Assembly (NCBI GenBank): GCA_016744485.1
Contig: JADGEG010000033.1
Location: 1-14,607, forward strand
Direction: 5' to 3'
DNA length: 14,607 bases
From: Arcobacter sp.
GTDB lineage: Bacteria; Campylobacterota; Campylobacteria; Campylobacterales; Arcobacteraceae
Under the pieces are notes generated by a model. The model saw only the letters and a list, made by a program, of their open reading frames with translations. It was not told the origin of the DNA and made no database searches. Of this stretch, positions 11,873 to 14,607 are shown one piece after another; position 1 is the first letter of the stretch; every line of letters starts with the position of its first letter. The position numbers were made by a program, and so were the translations under genes.

Positions 11873-14607
11873 AAATAACAAAATTTTAGAGCCAATCGAA
11901 ATTAAAGAATTAGATAGACCAACAGATTTTTCTGCATTTCAACTAAAACTGGCAAGTCCTGAAAAAATTTTATCTTGGTCTTCTGGTGAAGTAAAAAAAC
12001 CAGAAACTATTAATTATAGAACATTAAAACCTGAACGTGATGGTTTGTTTTGTGCAAAAATCTTTGGACCAATAAAAGATTATGAATGCCTTTGTGGTAA
12101 ATATAAAAAAATGAGATATAGTGGTGTTGTTTGTGAAAAATGTGGAGTTGAAGTAACTTCATCCAAAGTTAGACGTCATAGAATGGGTCATATTGATTTA
12201 GTATCACCTGTTGCTCATATTTGGATGGTTTCTTCTCTTCCTACAAGAATTGGAACTTTACTTGGTGTTAAATTAAAAGATTTAGAAAGAGTTTTATATT
12301 ATGAAGCATATATTGTAAATAATGCAGCTGATGCTTATTATGATAGTGAAAAAACTAAAAAAGTATTAAAATTTGACATATTAAATGAAGAACAATATAG
12401 AGCTATTGATGATTTATTTGAGCATACTGGATTTGAAGCTAATATGGGTGGAGATATAATTAGAGATTTACTTGAAACTCTTGATTTATTTGAACTATTA
12501 AGTAAATTAAAAATTGACATGAGTTCAACAAAATCAGAAGCCAAACGAAAATCTATTATTAAAAGATTAAAAGTAGTTGAAAACTTTATTAATTCAGGTA
12601 ATAGAGCTGAATGGATGATGTTAACACAGCTTCCTGTTCTTCCACCAGATTTAAGACCTCTTGTTGCTCTTGATGGTGGTAAGTTTGCTGTTTCTGATGT
12701 AAATGATTTATATAGACGTGTTATTAATAGAAATAATAGACTTAAAAGATTAAGTGAACTTGATGCTCCTGATATTATTATTAGAAATGAAAAAAGAATG
12801 CTTCAAGAAGCAGTTGATGCTTTATTTGACAATGGTAAAACTGCAAATGCAGTAAAAGGTGCTAATAAAAGACCTTTAAAATCTTTATCTGAAATAATTA
12901 AAGGTAAACAAGGACGATTTAGACAAAACTTGTTAGGTAAGCGTGTTGATTATTCTGGTCGTTCTGTTATTGTTGTGGGTCCAACTTTAAATATGGATCA
13001 ATGTGGTTTGCCAAAAGTTATGGCTGTTGAGCTATTTAAACCACATTTAATGGCAAAGTTAGAAGAAAAAGGTTATGCAACTACATTAAAGTCTGCAAAA
13101 AGACTAATTGAAGCTGAAACAAATGAAGTTTGGGAATGTTTAGCAGAAATTGTTCATGAATATCCTATTTTACTAAATCGTGCTCCGACACTACATAAGT
13201 TGTCAATTCAAGCATTTCACCCTATTTTAATAGATGGAAAAGCAATACAGTTACATCCTTTAGTATGTTCTGCTTTTAATGCTGATTTTGATGGCGATCA
13301 AATGGCAGTTCATATTCCTTTATCACAAGAAGCAATAGCAGAGGCTAAAACTTTAATGATGTCGTCTATGAATATATTATTACCTGCATCAGGGCGAGCA
13401 ATTGCTGTACCTTCTCAAGATATGATTTTAGGTATATATTATTTATCTTTAGAAAAAGATGGAGTTGTAGGTGAACACAAATTATTTACAGGTGTAAATG
13501 AAGCTAGAGTTGCTTTAGAAATGAATCAAGTAGATATTCATGCAAAAATTAGAACCAAAATTGATAATAAAATTATTCATACAACAGTTGGTAGACTATT
13601 AGTTCATGAAATTTTACCTGATTTTGTTCCTGTTAATTTATGGAATAAAATTTTGAAGAAAAAAGGTACGGGTGCATTAGTAGATTATATATATAAACAT
13701 GGAGGATATAAAGTTACTCCTAAATTTTTGGACAATTTTAAAAACTTAGGTTTTAAATACGCTACACAAGCGGGTATTTCTATTTCTATTGATGATATTA
13801 GAATTCCATCTTCAAAAGTTAGACATATTAAAAAATCTAAAAAAGATGTAATTGATGTGCAAAAACAATTTGGTCATGGGTTATTAACAGAACAAGAAAG
13901 ATATAATAAAATCATTGATATTTGGACTGAGGTTAATAATACTTTAGGTACTGAGATGATGGAATTAGTAGAAAATGACAAAAGTGGGTTTAATTCTATT
14001 TATATGATGGCTGATTCAGGTGCAAGAGGAAGTTCTGCACAAATTAGACAATTAGCTGGTATGAGAGGATTAATGGCTAAACCAGATGGTTCTATTATTG
14101 AAACTCCAATTATTTCTAACTTTAGAGAAGGTTTAAATGTACTTGAATATTTTATTTCAACTCATGGTGCTAGAAAAGGACTTGCTGATACAGCACTTAA
14201 AACTGCAAATGCAGGGTATTTAACAAGAAAGCTTATTGATGTATCTCAAAATGTAAGAATTACCGTTGAAGATTGTGGAACTCATGATGGTATAGAAATA
14301 TCTGATATTACTTTTGGTAATGAATTAATTGAAGGCTTAGAAGAAAGAATTACAGGTCGTGTTATTTCAGAAGATATTATTGATCCAATTTCAAATGAAA
14401 TTTTATTTACTGAAGGTACTTTAATAAGTGAAGAAAATGCAAAAATAGTTGCTGATGCAGAAGTAAAAGCAGTGACTATTAGAACTCCACTAACATGTAA
14501 AACAGAACAAGGTTTATGTTCTAAATGTTATGGTCTAAATTTAGGTGAACAAAAAAAGGCAATACCTGGTGAAGCTGTTGGGGTTGTAGCAGCTCAAAGT
14601 ATTGGTG
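11865..14607 (+). CDS. rpoC: RNA polymerase beta' subunit (3' end outside window)
   Basis: RpoC carries the catalytic magnesium site of RNA polymerase. The frame stays open from ATG 11865 to the window edge, giving 914 codons of an expected 1400-1500. The start MSKNNKILEPIEIKELDRPT is set by AAGGA (11855-11859), inside rpoB and 5 bases upstream. The N-terminal zinc site is Cys75, Cys77, Cys90 and Cys93. The catalytic NADFDGDQM has Asp474, Asp476 and Asp478. The bridge-helix region reads DSGARGSSAQIRQLAGMRGL, and the second zinc site is Cys804, Cys878, Cys885 and Cys888. The edge cuts at EAVGVVAAQSIG, just before the trigger loop. It overlaps rpoB by 8 bases in another frame, implying coupled, balanced synthesis of beta and beta'. 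Confidence 0.99.
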   Translation, partial: MSKNNKILEPIEIKELDRPTDFSAFQLKLASPEKILSWSSGEVKKPETINYRTLKPERDGLFCAKIFGPIKDYECLCGKYKKMRYSGVVCEKCGVEVTSSKVRRHRMGHIDLVSPVAHIWMVSSLPTRIGTLLGVKLKDLERVLYYEAYIVNNAADAYYDSEKTKKVLKFDILNEEQYRAIDDLFEHTGFEANMGGDIIRDLLETLDLFELLSKLKIDMSSTKSEAKRKSIIKRLKVVENFINSGNRAEWMMLTQLPVLPPDLRPLVALDGGKFAVSDVNDLYRRVINRNNRLKRLSELDAPDIIIRNEKRMLQEAVDALFDNGKTANAVKGANKRPLKSLSEIIKGKQGRFRQNLLGKRVDYSGRSVIVVGPTLNMDQCGLPKVMAVELFKPHLMAKLEEKGYATTLKSAKRLIEAETNEVWECLAEIVHEYPILLNRAPTLHKLSIQAFHPILIDGKAIQLHPLVCSAFNADFDGDQMAVHIPLSQEAIAEAKTLMMSSMNILLPASGRAIAVPSQDMILGIYYLSLEKDGVVGEHKLFTGVNEARVALEMNQVDIHAKIRTKIDNKIIHTTVGRLLVHEILPDFVPVNLWNKILKKKGTGALVDYIYKHGGYKVTPKFLDNFKNLGFKYATQAGISISIDDIRIPSSKVRHIKKSKKDVIDVQKQFGHGLLTEQERYNKIIDIWTEVNNTLGTEMMELVENDKSGFNSIYMMADSGARGSSAQIRQLAGMRGLMAKPDGSIIETPIISNFREGLNVLEYFISTHGARKGLADTALKTANAGYLTRKLIDVSQNVRITVEDCGTHDGIEISDITFGNELIEGLEERITGRVISEDIIDPISNEILFTEGTLISEENAKIVADAEVKAVTIRTPLTCKTEQGLCSKCYGLNLGEQKKAIPGEAVGVVAAQSIG

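Overview
The window is a strongly AT-rich stretch of a bacterial core genome. Protein sequences, gene order and the way rpoB and rpoC are arranged point to Campylobacterota (epsilonproteobacteria), most likely an Arcobacter-like organism. That assignment rests on recalled family resemblance, not on a search. rpoB and rpoC are separate, overlapping genes, unlike the fused rpoBC of Helicobacter and Wolinella.

Layout, all on the + strand. 1-2218: the end of a cell-wall cluster, mraY (its start lies outside the window) followed by murD. 2255-2663: four tRNA genes, Phe(GAA), Thr(TGT), Tyr(GTA) and Gly(TCC). 2664-2879: a structured leader before tuf. 2880-5162: tuf, rpmG, tRNA-Trp(CCA), secE and nusG. 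5257-7552: rplK, rplA, rplJ and rplL. 7727 to the end: rpoB and the first 914 codons of rpoC, which runs off the right edge.

Apart from mraY and murD (lipid I precursor synthesis), the genes form the classic translation and transcription cluster. It encodes tRNAs, the factor that delivers them (EF-Tu), stalk and L1-arm proteins of the 50S subunit (L11, L1, L10, L7/L12), L33, a Sec channel subunit, the elongation factor NusG, and the beta and beta' subunits of RNA polymerase. Every complete protein is close to normal family length and no gene is broken.

No novel gene system is visible. There is no mobile element, CRISPR array, toxin-antitoxin pair, phage gene or unknown ORF, and no gene-free gap exceeds 300 bases (the longest is 216). 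The interest lies in the intergenic RNA and DNA. The rplJ leader contains a hairpin that would bury its Shine-Dalgarno sequence. A 63-nt compound hairpin and a perfect 11-bp hairpin sit between rplL and rpoB, followed by a candidate rpoB promoter with T-tracts repeated every 8 nt. tuf has a leader with three hairpins, a perfect 13-bp hairpin spans the rplA stop codon, and an A/T-only duplicated palindrome follows tRNA-Trp. All structures were paired by eye; no folding or covariation was computed.
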